Shown: in pieces, positions 43,000-55,084 of the stretch
Layout: each line of letters opens with the position of its first letter
Position numbering within the stretch: the stretch's first letter is position 1
DNA from: Gammaproteobacteria bacterium
GTDB taxonomy: Bacteria; Pseudomonadota; Gammaproteobacteria; 21-64-14
Reading direction: 5' to 3'
NCBI GenBank assembly: GCA_027013145.1
Contig: JALUXX010000053.1
Coordinates: 62,001 to 126,000 of the forward strand
Length of the DNA: 64,000 nucleotides
Made by a program: the position numbers and the translations under genes
Notes under the pieces: generated by a model
Seen by the model: the letters and a program-made list of their open reading frames with translations, nothing else
What the model was told of the DNA's origin: nothing
Database searches by the model: none

Positions 43000-44226
43000 A
43001 TGAACCAGCGAAACGCGAAGATTGGCCCCCGGCTCTTGGCTTGGCTCGTCACGCTGCTTGGCCTGTCCGTGATGCCGGCCTATGCCGGCGGATTTCTCGG
43101 GCATGTGGACGGAAAGCTGCGGCTCTACGACTTCCAACGGATCAACCAAGGCAACAAACCCGGGACCTTGCGCTCCTTCTCCTTCGGCGGGATGTTACAT
43201 GCCGACACCAAAGCGTTCCGGGGATTGAGCGCGGGAGCGACCTTCGCAGCCGCCGAGCCCTTGGGCCTGAACGATTTCCCGACCAAAACCGACAACAGCC
43301 TCCCGGGAAATACCGTCACTTCCCTCACCGAGAGCTACTTGACGTACCGACACGCCGGCGCCGGCATGCTCCGCGTCGGCAACCAGATATTCAAGTCGCC
43401 GTGGGCAAACCCGTCGGATTCGCGTATGATCCCCGCGACCTTTCAGGGCGTCGTCTACCACAGCCCCAAGCTCTACGGCTTCTCGCTCACGGCCGCGCGC
43501 ATCTTCCGCTGGAAGGGGCGGACCGCGGAACACTTCGGCACGATCAACCTCCTGAAGCAAAGCACCACCGGCTTCCTCGCGTTCGGTGCCGCCTATCACG
43601 GCCACGGTCTGAGCGGCACCTTCTGGCACTATCGCTTCTATTCCCTCGCCGATATGGAGCACCTGCAGGTGAAGTACGCGAGGAAGATCTACGGGGGCGC
43701 CACCGCTTTGCTCGGCTTTCAGTATATCCACGAGACCGATGTCGGCTCGGCGCGGCTTGGCAAGGTCGATACCGACGCGTACGGACTCCTTGCGGGCGCC
43801 CGGTTCGGTCCGCTGACGCTCACGCTCGGGCTCAACCACATCACACCCAACCCCGGGGCCTACCACGGCGGAGACATCGTATCGCCCTATACCCACAGCT
43901 ACGCCACCGACCCCCTGTACACCACCTCGATGACCCAGGGCATGGTCGAGCAGAATTCCGCCGGAAACGCCTGGAAGCTCAAGGGTGTCTACTGGGCGTT
44001 TCGTCACCGTATCCGCATGATCGCCAGCTACGCCCGCTACAACGTCGACACCCCGGTGCATACCGGACAGACGGGAAACCCGCATGAGATCGACATCGAC
44101 GCGACCTACTTCCCACCCGGAAAGCTGAAGGGTCTGTCTTTGCGTGACCGCGTTGGGTTCTTCGACTACCCCGGAGCGCCGAAGACCTTTGTCTACAACC
44201 GTGTCATGGTGCAGTACCTGTTCTAG
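43000..44226 (+). CDS. Outer-membrane porin, OprD-like family
   Basis: A 408-residue outer-membrane beta-barrel. A signal peptide ending MPAYA-G (about residue 29) is followed by alternating amphipathic strands and a C-terminal aromatic residue (VMVQYLF). Features such as AGMLRVGNQIFKSPWANPSD and SRMIPATFQGVVYHSPKLYG match OprD-type specific porins. CAGGAGGG precedes the ATG at 43000. With the downstream AmiS/UreI-like channel it may form an uptake path for small uncharged solutes such as urea or short amides; this is inferred from context and from porins such as FmdC that cluster with amide utilisation. Confidence 0.8.
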   Translation: MNQRNAKIGPRLLAWLVTLLGLSVMPAYAGGFLGHVDGKLRLYDFQRINQGNKPGTLRSFSFGGMLHADTKAFRGLSAGATFAAAEPLGLNDFPTKTDNSLPGNTVTSLTESYLTYRHAGAGMLRVGNQIFKSPWANPSDSRMIPATFQGVVYHSPKLYGFSLTAARIFRWKGRTAEHFGTINLLKQSTTGFLAFGAAYHGHGLSGTFWHYRFYSLADMEHLQVKYARKIYGGATALLGFQYIHETDVGSARLGKVDTDAYGLLAGARFGPLTLTLGLNHITPNPGAYHGGDIVSPYTHSYATDPLYTTSMTQGMVEQNSAGNAWKLKGVYWAFRHRIRMIASYARYNVDTPVHTGQTGNPHEIDIDATYFPPGKLKGLSLRDRVGFFDYPGAPKTFVYNRVMVQYLF

Positions 44227-44283
44227 ACCGATCCCAACACCACCTACGGCAGCGGCCGGGAACTGGCCTTGAGGAGACGAGCG

Positions 44284-45048
44284 ATGAACAGATTCGACAA
44301 TACTCCAGGTCGATGTGGCATCCCCATCAGCGCGGCGAAGGCCTGCGGCTGGGCGGCACTCGCACTTGGCCTGTGTTCCGCCGATACGTGGGCGGCGACG
44401 GGCATCGCACAGCACGTTCCGGCGACCGCGGCCGGCCTCTCCCATCAATTGGCGCAGATCGCCGGCGAACTCAAGCCCGTACATCATTCCTCCATCGGCA
44501 AGTGGATCGCCCCCCTGATGTACCTGGGCAGTTTCGCCTTGCTCGCCAACGGCCTCATGCACCTCGACCCCGAACGCAAGAAGGCCAACGAGGTCGGTGT
44601 CGGAATCATCACGGCCACCGTCGGCATCATGTGGTGGCCCTTCCTCGTCGGCATGATGGAGGACCAGGGACTCGGCCCCCTCACGAACATCGTGACGGGC
44701 TTGGCCGGCATGTACTCCTTTTTCTTCATCGCCCTCGGCCTGACCCAGGCCTTTCGCGTTCCCTCGAAGAAACAGCTCGGTCCGGTGGCGATTCTCATCG
44801 GGTGGCTCACCGGTGCCTACGGCTACTTCTTCGTCACCACGCCCGCGCCGACCGGTGGAACGTGGGTCTACCACTTCACCATCGCCCTTGCGTGGTTCAT
44901 CGCGATGAATCTTGCCGGGCTCTTCATGCAGGGGCGCCTGCGCAGCGAACGCCTCCTTGGTTGGGTGGTCACGTTCTGCGCGGTCTACACCTTTGCGATC
45001 CCGGCCATCATGTGGTCCATGGCCCCCGGCCATCAGGGACCGTTCTGA
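44284..45048 (+). CDS. AmiS/UreI-like six-helix membrane channel protein
   Basis: A 254-residue integral membrane protein. An N-terminal hydrophobic segment (about 22-38) resembles a signal peptide and is followed by about 35 hydrophilic residues. Six transmembrane segments then start at IAPLMYLGSFALLANGLMHL and end at TFCAVYTFAIPAIMWSM. The core pattern, with MYSFFFIALGLTQAF and GWLTGAYGYFFV, resembles the AmiS/UreI family of urea/amide channels, although the N-terminal extension is unusual. ATG at 44284 is preceded by GAGGAGA. It lies 57 bp after the porin gene and shares its operon. No urease or amidase is nearby, so the solute is unknown. Confidence 0.65.
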   Translation: MNRFDNTPGRCGIPISAAKACGWAALALGLCSADTWAATGIAQHVPATAAGLSHQLAQIAGELKPVHHSSIGKWIAPLMYLGSFALLANGLMHLDPERKKANEVGVGIITATVGIMWWPFLVGMMEDQGLGPLTNIVTGLAGMYSFFFIALGLTQAFRVPSKKQLGPVAILIGWLTGAYGYFFVTTPAPTGGTWVYHFTIALAWFIAMNLAGLFMQGRLRSERLLGWVVTFCAVYTFAIPAIMWSMAPGHQGPF

Positions 45049-45090
45049 TCCATCCGACAACGCGCAACTCAAACGACGGGGGAAATCATC

Positions 45091-45174
45091 ATGGGAATGG
45101 TACCGTGGGCAATGGTGATCATCGCGGTCGTGGGCTGGCTGGTAGCGCTGGCGGTATGGTTCGCCGCGGACTGA
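45091..45174 (+). CDS. Candidate 27-residue single-span membrane peptide
   Basis: A short frame with ATG at 45091 and TGA at 45172-45174. The peptide starts MGMVPWAMVIIAVVGWLV and ends AVWFAAD; residues 3-25 form one hydrophobic helix. CGGGGGAAA lies 8-16 bp upstream, a usable ribosome-binding site. It is 42 bp after the AmiS/UreI-like gene and directly before a strong hairpin, as expected of a terminal small subunit. Small transporter subunits of this build (KdpF, MetS-like) are known, but I cannot assign it to a family. Confidence 0.5.
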   Translation: MGMVPWAMVIIAVVGWLVALAVWFAAD

Positions 45175-45197
45175 GCGGCGCGTGCCAGCGGCCGCCA

Positions 45198-45227
45198 GGC
45201 GGGCCCGGGCAGGCGCCCGGGCCCGCC
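45198..45227. terminator. Strong GC-rich hairpin at the end of the porin operon
   Basis: A perfect 13-bp stem, GGCGGGCCCGGGC / GCCCGGGCCCGCC with loop AGGC, lies 24 bp after the 27-residue frame. It has no U-tract, so it may be an RNA-stabilising 3' hairpin or a non-canonical terminator. Confidence 0.5.
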
Positions 45228-45283
45228 CGTGAACCGCCCGGCCGTCATCCGGCGCGGTGCGCCAACCGGCGGGGCCCCCGGGC

Positions 45284-45289
45284 TATAAT
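45284..45289 (+). promoter_or_regulatory. TATAAT hexamer upstream of the Crp/Fnr gene
   Basis: A perfect -10 hexamer lies 100 bp before the proposed ATG. The -35 position (GCCAAC) is poor, which would suit an activator-dependent promoter. Confidence 0.35.
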
Positions 45290-45388
45290 GTCCTTATTGT
45301 CCCTATCGGCTGTCCGGGCCATGGGGGCGGGCAAAGGGCACCGTTACGGCAACGCGCCGCCACGATGCTTCGGAGGGTGGCGTCGGCC

Positions 45389-46066
45389 ATGATTGCGACA
45401 GACGCGCGTGCCTGGAACGAGCACTTCCCGCACCTCGCGCGGTTACGGACACCCGAATGGCATGCCGCCGTTCGGAACGCGCCGGTCGTGGAGATCCCCC
45501 CCCGCACGGTCGTGATGCGTCCGGGGGACGCCTGCCACCACGTCCTCATGGTCTGGCAGGGCAGCATCCGTGTCTATCTCAGCGGGGAGAATGGCCGCGA
45601 GGTCGTGCTCTACCGGGTGCACCCCGGGGAGGTGTGCGTCCTCACCGTGGCCAGCCTGCTACGCGGCATGCACTACCCGGCGGAGGCGGTGACGGAAGCC
45701 GAGGTGCGAGGCCTGAGCATCCCGGCGGCGGGCTTCATGCGGGCGTTCTCGGAGGACCCGGAGTTTCGCAGGTTCGTCGTGGAAACGCTGGCTCAGCGCC
45801 TGTTCGAAACGATGCTCTGTGTGCAGGAACTCGCCTTTATGCGCCTGGACGTGCGGCTGCCGTGGTTCCTGTGCAAGCGGTTTCAGGAACTGGGGACCGA
45901 CGTCATGGAGATCACCCACCAGCAGCTCGCGCACGAACTGGGCACGACACGCGAGATGGTGAGCCGGCTGCTCAAGGAACTGGAGCGCCAGAACCACATC
46001 CGTCTGCACCGCGGCCGCATCGAGCTGGTCAATCCCGATCGCCTGCGCGGAATGATCGCGCGCTGA
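45389..46066 (+). CDS. Crp/Fnr family transcriptional regulator
   Basis: A 225-residue regulator with an N-terminal cyclic-nucleotide-binding fold (RTVVMRPGDACHHVLMVWQG to GEVCVLTVASLLRG), a long dimerisation helix, and a C-terminal winged helix with recognition sequence ITHQQLAHELGTTREMVSRL. Four scattered cysteines are present, but not the N-terminal Fnr cluster, so iron-sulfur sensing is unlikely. The effector is unknown. ATG at 45389 is preferred (GGAGGG 12 bp upstream); an ATG at 45365 is also possible. It follows the porin/UreI-like operon and may control it, and is convergent with metE. Confidence 0.88.
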   Translation: MIATDARAWNEHFPHLARLRTPEWHAAVRNAPVVEIPPRTVVMRPGDACHHVLMVWQGSIRVYLSGENGREVVLYRVHPGEVCVLTVASLLRGMHYPAEAVTEAEVRGLSIPAAGFMRAFSEDPEFRRFVVETLAQRLFETMLCVQELAFMRLDVRLPWFLCKRFQELGTDVMEITHQQLAHELGTTREMVSRLLKELERQNHIRLHRGRIELVNPDRLRGMIAR

Positions 46067-46080
46067 GGCCCGGGGCCGCC

Positions 46081-48390
46081 TCAAGCATTCGCGGCGGGGG
46101 CTCCGTCCTTCGCGAAGCGCTCGCGCAGGATATGCGCGGCGCGCACCATGTTGGCGAGTGCCGGCTCCACTTCGGCCCACGTGCGGGTCTTGAGACCGCA
46201 ATCCGGGTTCACCCACAGGCGATCGGCCGGAATCAGGCGCGCGGCGCGCTCCAGCAGCGCGACCATCTCCTCTACGCTGGGGACGCGTGGGGAGTGGATG
46301 TCGTAGACCCCGGGTCCGATCCCGTTGGGGTACTCGAAGTCCCGGAACGCCTCGAGCAGTTCCATACGCGAGCGTGAGGTCTCGATGGTGATGACGTCGG
46401 CGTCGAGCGCGGCGATGGAATCGAGGATGTCGTTGAACTCGGCATAGCACATGTGCGTGTGGATCTGGGTGTCGTCGCGTACTCCGCAGGAGGCGACGCG
46501 GAAGCAGCGCGCCGCCCACTCCAGATAGGCATGCTGCTCGGCGCGGGCGAGCGGTAACCCCTCGCGAAAGGCGGGTTCGTCGATCTGGATGATGGCGGTT
46601 CCCGCCGCCTCCAGATCGGCGACCTCCTCGCGCAAGGCAAGGGCGATCTCCAGGCAGGTGCGCTCGCGCGGCTGGTCGTCGCGGACGAAGGACCACTGCA
46701 GGATGGTCACCGGCCCCGTGAGCATGCCCTTCACCGGGCGCTCGGTCAGCGACTGCGCGTAACCCGTCCACGCCCCCGTCATCGGGCCGTTACGCTCGAC
46801 GTCACCGTAGAGAATGGGCGGGCGTACGCAGCGCGAGCCGTAGCTCTGCACCCAGCCGTTGGCGGTGATGGCGAAGCCCTCCAGGCGCTCGCCGAAATAC
46901 TCCACCATGTCGGTACGCTCGGGCTCGCCGTGCACCAGCACGTCGAGACCCAGGGCCTCCTGGCGCCGGATGACCTGCGCGATCTCGGCACGCATGCGCT
47001 CGCGATACTCTTCGGCGCTGAGCACCCCGTTGCGCAGATCCCGGCGCGCACGGCGGATCTCCGGAGTCTGCGGGAAGGAACCGATGGTGGTCGTCGGGAA
47101 GAGCGGCAATGCCAAGCGCGCGCGCTGGCTCACCCGGCGCACGCGGTAAGGGCTGGCGCGGCGGGCGAGCTCGTCCCCCGCCTGCGCCAGTCGCGCCTGT
47201 ACCGCCGGGCGCCGGATCCGGCGCGAGTTGCGCCGCGCCTGCACCGCAGCGCGCGCGGCCGCGAGCGCCGCGGTCACCGTCGACTCTCCTTCCACCAGCG
47301 CCCGGCGCAGCAACGCCAGCTCCTCGAGCTTCTGCATCGCGAAGGCCAGCCAACCGCGCAGATCGGGGTCGAGCCCGTCCTCGTGCGCGAGGTCGACCGG
47401 TACGTGCAGCAGCGAGCAGGAGGGCGCGAGCCGCAGCCGGTCGCCGAGCCGCTGGTGCACCGGGCGCAGCCGCTCCAGACACGCATCGAGGTCGGTACGC
47501 CAGACGTTGCGCCCGTCGATCACGCCCGCGGACAGGACCTTGTAGGCCGGCAGTTGATCGAGCACGGTCTGGAGCTGATCGGGCGCGCGCACGAGGTCCA
47601 CGTGCAGCGCATCGACGGGCAGGCGGCAGGCGAGGCCGGCACGCTCGCCCAGGCCGCCGAAATAGGTCGCCACCATCCGCTTGAGCCCCGGCACCTGCAG
47701 GCGCGAGTACGCCGACTCGAAGGCGTCGCACCACGCCTGCGGCAGGTCGAGGGCGAGGATGGGTTCGTCGAGCTGCACCCACTCGACGCCCTGCGCCTGC
47801 AATCGTGCGAGGAGAGCGCCGTAGACCGGCAACAGTTCCTCCATCAGTTCGAGGCGATCGAAGGATTCACCGGCGCACTTGCCGAGCCAAAGGTAGGTCA
47901 AAGGCCCCGGCAGCACCGCCTGCACGCGGTAGCCCAGGGCCCGCGCCTCGGCGGCGTGATCGAAGATCGCCCCGCCCGCGAGACGGAACCGCTGCCCGCG
48001 CTCGAACTCGGGCACGAGGTAGTGGTAGTTCGTGTCGAACCACTTGGTCATCTCGCAGGCGTGCGCCTCCCGCGAGCCGGCCGCCCGCCCGCGCGCCATG
48101 AGGAAATAGGTCTCCAGCGGTACCGGGCCGTCGAGGGCGCCGAAGCGCGGCGGAACCACGCCCACGAGGGCGGAGAAGTCGAGGACGTGGTCGTACCAGG
48201 AGAAGTCCCCCACCGTCACGTAATCGAGCCCGGCGGCCGCCTCGCTCGCCCACATCCCGCGACGCAACGCGGCGCCGGCCGCCTCCAGACCCGCCGCGTC
48301 CAGTTCGCCGCGCCAGTAGCGTTCCACGGCACGCTTGAGTTCGCGCCGCGGGCCGATCCGCGGGAAGCCCAGGGTGTGGATCTCGATCAT
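46081..48390 (-). CDS. metE: Cobalamin-independent methionine synthase
   Basis: MetE transfers the methyl group of 5-methyl-THF(Glu3) to homocysteine using zinc and no B12. The product is 769 residues, near the usual 755. It has the N-terminal folate half ([31 protein letters not shown]) and the C-terminal catalytic half. In the latter [39 protein letters not shown], the zinc-ligand HTHMCYAEF and [13 protein letters not shown] are complete. ATG at 48390 begins the conserved [13 protein letters not shown]. It is divergent from metR, whose product should activate it. Its neighbour nrdAB is also B12-independent. Confidence 0.98.
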   Translation of the reverse strand: MIEIHTLGFPRIGPRRELKRAVERYWRGELDAAGLEAAGAALRRGMWASEAAAGLDYVTVGDFSWYDHVLDFSALVGVVPPRFGALDGPVPLETYFLMARGRAAGSREAHACEMTKWFDTNYHYLVPEFERGQRFRLAGGAIFDHAAEARALGYRVQAVLPGPLTYLWLGKCAGESFDRLELMEELLPVYGALLARLQAQGVEWVQLDEPILALDLPQAWCDAFESAYSRLQVPGLKRMVATYFGGLGERAGLACRLPVDALHVDLVRAPDQLQTVLDQLPAYKVLSAGVIDGRNVWRTDLDACLERLRPVHQRLGDRLRLAPSCSLLHVPVDLAHEDGLDPDLRGWLAFAMQKLEELALLRRALVEGESTVTAALAAARAAVQARRNSRRIRRPAVQARLAQAGDELARRASPYRVRRVSQRARLALPLFPTTTIGSFPQTPEIRRARRDLRNGVLSAEEYRERMRAEIAQVIRRQEALGLDVLVHGEPERTDMVEYFGERLEGFAITANGWVQSYGSRCVRPPILYGDVERNGPMTGAWTGYAQSLTERPVKGMLTGPVTILQWSFVRDDQPRERTCLEIALALREEVADLEAAGTAIIQIDEPAFREGLPLARAEQHAYLEWAARCFRVASCGVRDDTQIHTHMCYAEFNDILDSIAALDADVITIETSRSRMELLEAFRDFEYPNGIGPGVYDIHSPRVPSVEEMVALLERAARLIPADRLWVNPDCGLKTRTWAEVEPALANMVRAAHILRERFAKDGAPAANA

Positions 48391-48435
48391 GCTCGAATGC
48401 CTCCGCCGTCCGCCCTCACGATTCCGGCGGAGTTT

Positions 48436-48500
48436 GCGCAAGGCTCGATAATGATTCAAATTCTTTATTTTCAGTTTTTAGATGAATTATACTCATACAG
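48436..48500. promoter_or_regulatory. metE-metR divergent control region with MetR-like box
   Basis: This AT-rich 65 bp lies in the 110-bp gap between metE and metR. A box TGAA-TTATA-CTCA at 48483-48495 matches the MetR consensus TGAAN5TTCA at seven of eight defined positions. It overlaps a perfect minus-strand TATAAT (48491-48486) pointing toward metE, and a TATACT (48488-48493) that would place the metR start almost at its ATG. A second weaker half-site, TGATTCAAATTCT, is near 48452. Confidence 0.55.
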
Positions 48501-49418
48501 ATGCTCGAACTCCGCCACCTGCGCACACTCCTGGCCCTCCGCGAAGCCGGCACGCTCGCCGCCGCCGCGGCCCGCCTCCACCTCACGCAGTCCGCCCTGT
48601 CGCATCAGCTCCGCGCCCTGGAGGCGCACCTCGGCCTGCCGGTCGTGCACCGCGGGCGCCGCCCGTTGCGCTTCACCGCAGCGGGCGAGCGACTCCTGGA
48701 CCTCGCCGGGCGCGTGCTCACCGAAGTGGATGCGACCCGTTGCGAGCTGCAACGCATGGCCGCCGGACACGGCGGGCGCCTGCACCTGGCGATCGAATGC
48801 CACAGTTGCTTCGACTGGTTGATGCCGGCGATGGACATCTATCGCCCGCGCTGGCCGGAGGTCGAGATCGATCTCTCGCTCGCCCACAGCTTCGAGCCTC
48901 TGCCGGCACTCGAGGCAGGCGAGCTCGACCTGGTCGTGACCGCCGACCCCGAGGAACGCGAGTCGTTGCGCTACGTTCCATTGTTCCGCCACGAGGGCGT
49001 ACTCCTGACGGCACCCGGCCATCGGCTCGCCGCGCGCCCCTGGATCGAGCCCACGGACGTCGCGGGCGAGACGGTGGTCACGTATCCCGTCCCGACCGAG
49101 CGGCTCGACCTCTACCGCCACTTTCTGACGCCCGCGGGCGTCGTGCCCCGCGCGCGGCGGACCGCGGAGCTGACGGCCGTCCTGTTGCAGCTCGTCGCCA
49201 GCGGGCGCGGCGTGGCCGCCCTGCCCCGCTGGGCGGCGGCGGACTTCCTTGCGCGCGGCTCGCTTGTCGCCCGACCCCTCGGCCGCAGCGGCTTCTGGGC
49301 GACCGTCTACGCAGCCGTGCGCGCCGACCAGGCATCCGTCGCCTACATCCGGGACTTCGTCGCCACTGCCCGCGAGACCGCCTTCCGCGAGTTGGAGGGG
49401 ATCCGCGGCACCGCCTGA
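48501..49418 (+). CDS. metR: MetR, LysR-type regulator of methionine genes
   Basis: A 305-residue LysR regulator. The N-terminal winged helix contains LRTLLALREAGTLAAAAARL and LTQSALSHQLRALEAHLG; the effector domain starts at about residue 90, with IECHSCFDWLMPAMDIYRPR, a segment characteristic of MetR, which senses homocysteine. The divergent position next to metE supports the call. Upstream spacing suggests a very short or leaderless transcript. The nrdAB riboswitch begins just after its stop. Confidence 0.94.
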   Translation: MLELRHLRTLLALREAGTLAAAAARLHLTQSALSHQLRALEAHLGLPVVHRGRRPLRFTAAGERLLDLAGRVLTEVDATRCELQRMAAGHGGRLHLAIECHSCFDWLMPAMDIYRPRWPEVEIDLSLAHSFEPLPALEAGELDLVVTADPEERESLRYVPLFRHEGVLLTAPGHRLAARPWIEPTDVAGETVVTYPVPTERLDLYRHFLTPAGVVPRARRTAELTAVLLQLVASGRGVAALPRWAAADFLARGSLVARPLGRSGFWATVYAAVRADQASVAYIRDFVATARETAFRELEGIRGTA

Positions 49419-49424
49419 CCGCGC

Positions 49425-49453
49425 TTGCATTCCGCCTGAACACACACTATCTT
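49425..49453 (+). promoter_or_regulatory. Candidate nrdAB promoter
   Basis: TTGCAT (49425-49430) and TATCTT (49448-49453) are separated by 17 bp. The predicted start falls at about 49460, immediately before the riboswitch, so the whole aptamer is transcribed. Confidence 0.5.
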
Positions 49454-49457
49454 GTGC

Positions 49458-49685
49458 GTCACCTCCGGTGCGATCTCAAGATCTTGGGATCTCCAAAAGG
49501 GAACCCGGTGCAACTCCGGGACTGACGCGCAGCGGTGAGGGGGAACGACGCGCACAGGGGGCCCCACGCGGGGCCCCGGGCACTGTCCCGACGGGACGGG
49601 AAGCCGTGCGCCGAGGCCCGCCGCCTCCCGAAGGGAGACGGCCCGCCCCCGAGTCCGAAGACCTGCCGGAGGCCGGCCGGGCGGG
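49458..49685 (+). promoter_or_regulatory. Cobalamin riboswitch upstream of nrdAB
   Basis: A cobalamin aptamer (adenosylcobalamin class) is recognised by the order of conserved blocks. The 5' core AAAAGGGAACCCGGTG is at about 49495-49510. CAACTCCGGGACTG follows, then GCAGCGGTGA, CACTGTCCCGACGGGACGGG with GGGAAGCC at about 49600, and finally the B12 box GAGTCCGAAGACCTGCC at 49651-49667. Insertions of GC-rich hairpins (GGGGGCCCC...GGGGCCCC) enlarge it. With cobalamin bound, expression of the downstream class Ia reductase should fall. No U-tract follows, so control is more likely translational than transcriptional. Confidence 0.9.
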
Positions 49686-49821
49686 AGCCCGGTCGTGGAA
49701 TGCCCAGGCCTTCGCGACACAGGCTTCGGGTGAAGCGGCCCCCGGACTCCGCCGTCGCGCCGCCTCCACCCCCCCGTACGCGCAGGCGCCCGAATCCTCA
49801 GGAACGTCAGGAGGCGCCCCG

Positions 49822-52653
<2,832 letters not shown>

Positions 52654-52705
52654 CGCAGCCCCAGGCGCGCGCCCGCCCGTCCGTCCGCAACCGGAGACCA
52701 AAGAC

Positions 52706-53842
<1,137 letters not shown>

Positions 53843-54001
53843 CGGCGGAATCGGCACAGCTATTGCGACAGCCGGTGGCGCGGCCAGCCGGAAAATGGAT
53901 TCGCTCGCTCTGTACTATGGACATTGCGCATCGAATCGACATATCGGCCACCCCGACCCATGTGGCACTGATCGGTAACCTCTCGTGGTACCATCTCCGG
54001 C

Positions 54002-54949
54002 ATGGGAGAGGCATTCAAAAGCGCCGTGGCCAGTCAACGCATGTTGCTGCGCAGCCGCCTGTCAGGGCGGCTGGGACATCTGGCCAAGGCGTGCCGGGCG
54101 GCGTGGCCGCAGCGGCGCGACCTGGAGGATTGTCTGGTCCGGGGTCTGGAGGTCCTGCCCTACTGCAAGTACCTCTACGTACTCGATGACAAGGCCCGGC
54201 AGATCACGGCCAACGTTTCGCACGGCGGGCTGGTCTCCGGGGAAGCCGGTCGCGACCGCAGCGGGCGGCCGTACATGGCGGAGGCGATCGGCGGCGAGGC
54301 GTTCTCGCTGTCGCACGCCTACATCAGCCGAAATGCGCGGCGTCCGTCTCTCACCGCGGTTCAGCGCATCGTCGACACTGCGGGGAATCTGCTCGGGTAC
54401 CTGGGCGCGGACTTCGATCTGCGCGAGCTGCCGCTGACCCGGGACATATACCGCGAGTCGGAAACATGGAGGCAGATCAAGGGCGATCCGGCGATCCGGG
54501 GCGGTCTTTTCCTGCAGGAACGGGTCGAGAGCGCCATGGACCGGCGCCTGGACGAAGTGCTCGCCCTGGTGACGGAGCTGATCGACGTCCACGGCGTGTT
54601 CCACGCCAAGCTGCATTTCTCCAGCTCCCGCGCCACTCTTTGGCTGCAGGACGATCCGTTCCGCTACCGGATCCTGGATATCGAGGACCTCACCGATCCG
54701 GCGATCTGCCTCGCCTGGGGTCACCACAGTTACCCAAAGGATGCACTCATCCCGTCCGCCCGGGTTAGGGACGTGTTCGATACCTTCCATAAGCTGCGCT
54801 TCATGGACGAGAACATCTATCTGCGTTCAGGCTCCCTGAACATCTTCAACGGGATGGTGGGACTGAACTTCTCCTGCGACGGGTCCCACTACATGCCCTG
54901 GGCGGAGTTCCTGGACAAGAACGTCGGTTTCTGGCTCGAGGGCACCTGA
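54002..54949 (+). CDS. Stand-alone PDC (dCache-like) sensor-domain protein
   Basis: A 315-residue protein whose first half resembles a single PDC/Cache sensor domain: KYLYVLDDKARQITANVSHG, GEAGRDRSGRPYMAEAI, FSLSHAYISRNARRPSLTA and GNLLGYLGADFDLREL are the characteristic fold features. The second half (about 165-315) is not assigned. There are no transmembrane helices and no signal peptide, so it should be cytoplasmic, and no GGDEF, kinase or MCP output is attached. Such solitary PDC proteins are known in gammaproteobacteria; their partner is not visible here. The ATG at 54002 is the only plausible start. Confidence 0.7.
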   Translation: MGEAFKSAVASQRMLLRSRLSGRLGHLAKACRAAWPQRRDLEDCLVRGLEVLPYCKYLYVLDDKARQITANVSHGGLVSGEAGRDRSGRPYMAEAIGGEAFSLSHAYISRNARRPSLTAVQRIVDTAGNLLGYLGADFDLRELPLTRDIYRESETWRQIKGDPAIRGGLFLQERVESAMDRRLDEVLALVTELIDVHGVFHAKLHFSSSRATLWLQDDPFRYRILDIEDLTDPAICLAWGHHSYPKDALIPSARVRDVFDTFHKLRFMDENIYLRSGSLNIFNGMVGLNFSCDGSHYMPWAEFLDKNVGFWLEGT

Positions 54950-55084
54950 TCCGCCGGGAGCGGTCGCGCCGACGCACCGCACCACCCGACCGCTCAACGG
55001 TTTCGATGCGATCGGTGTACCAGGCATGAACCCAGGGTGTGGGACGGTGAGGCCGTCCGTCCACGGAGGAACGACGTCCGGGAC

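Noticed and set aside
54950-55084. Terminator between the PDC protein and uup genes
   Set aside because: A weak GGACGG/CCGTCC pairing exists, but there is no U-tract on either strand.
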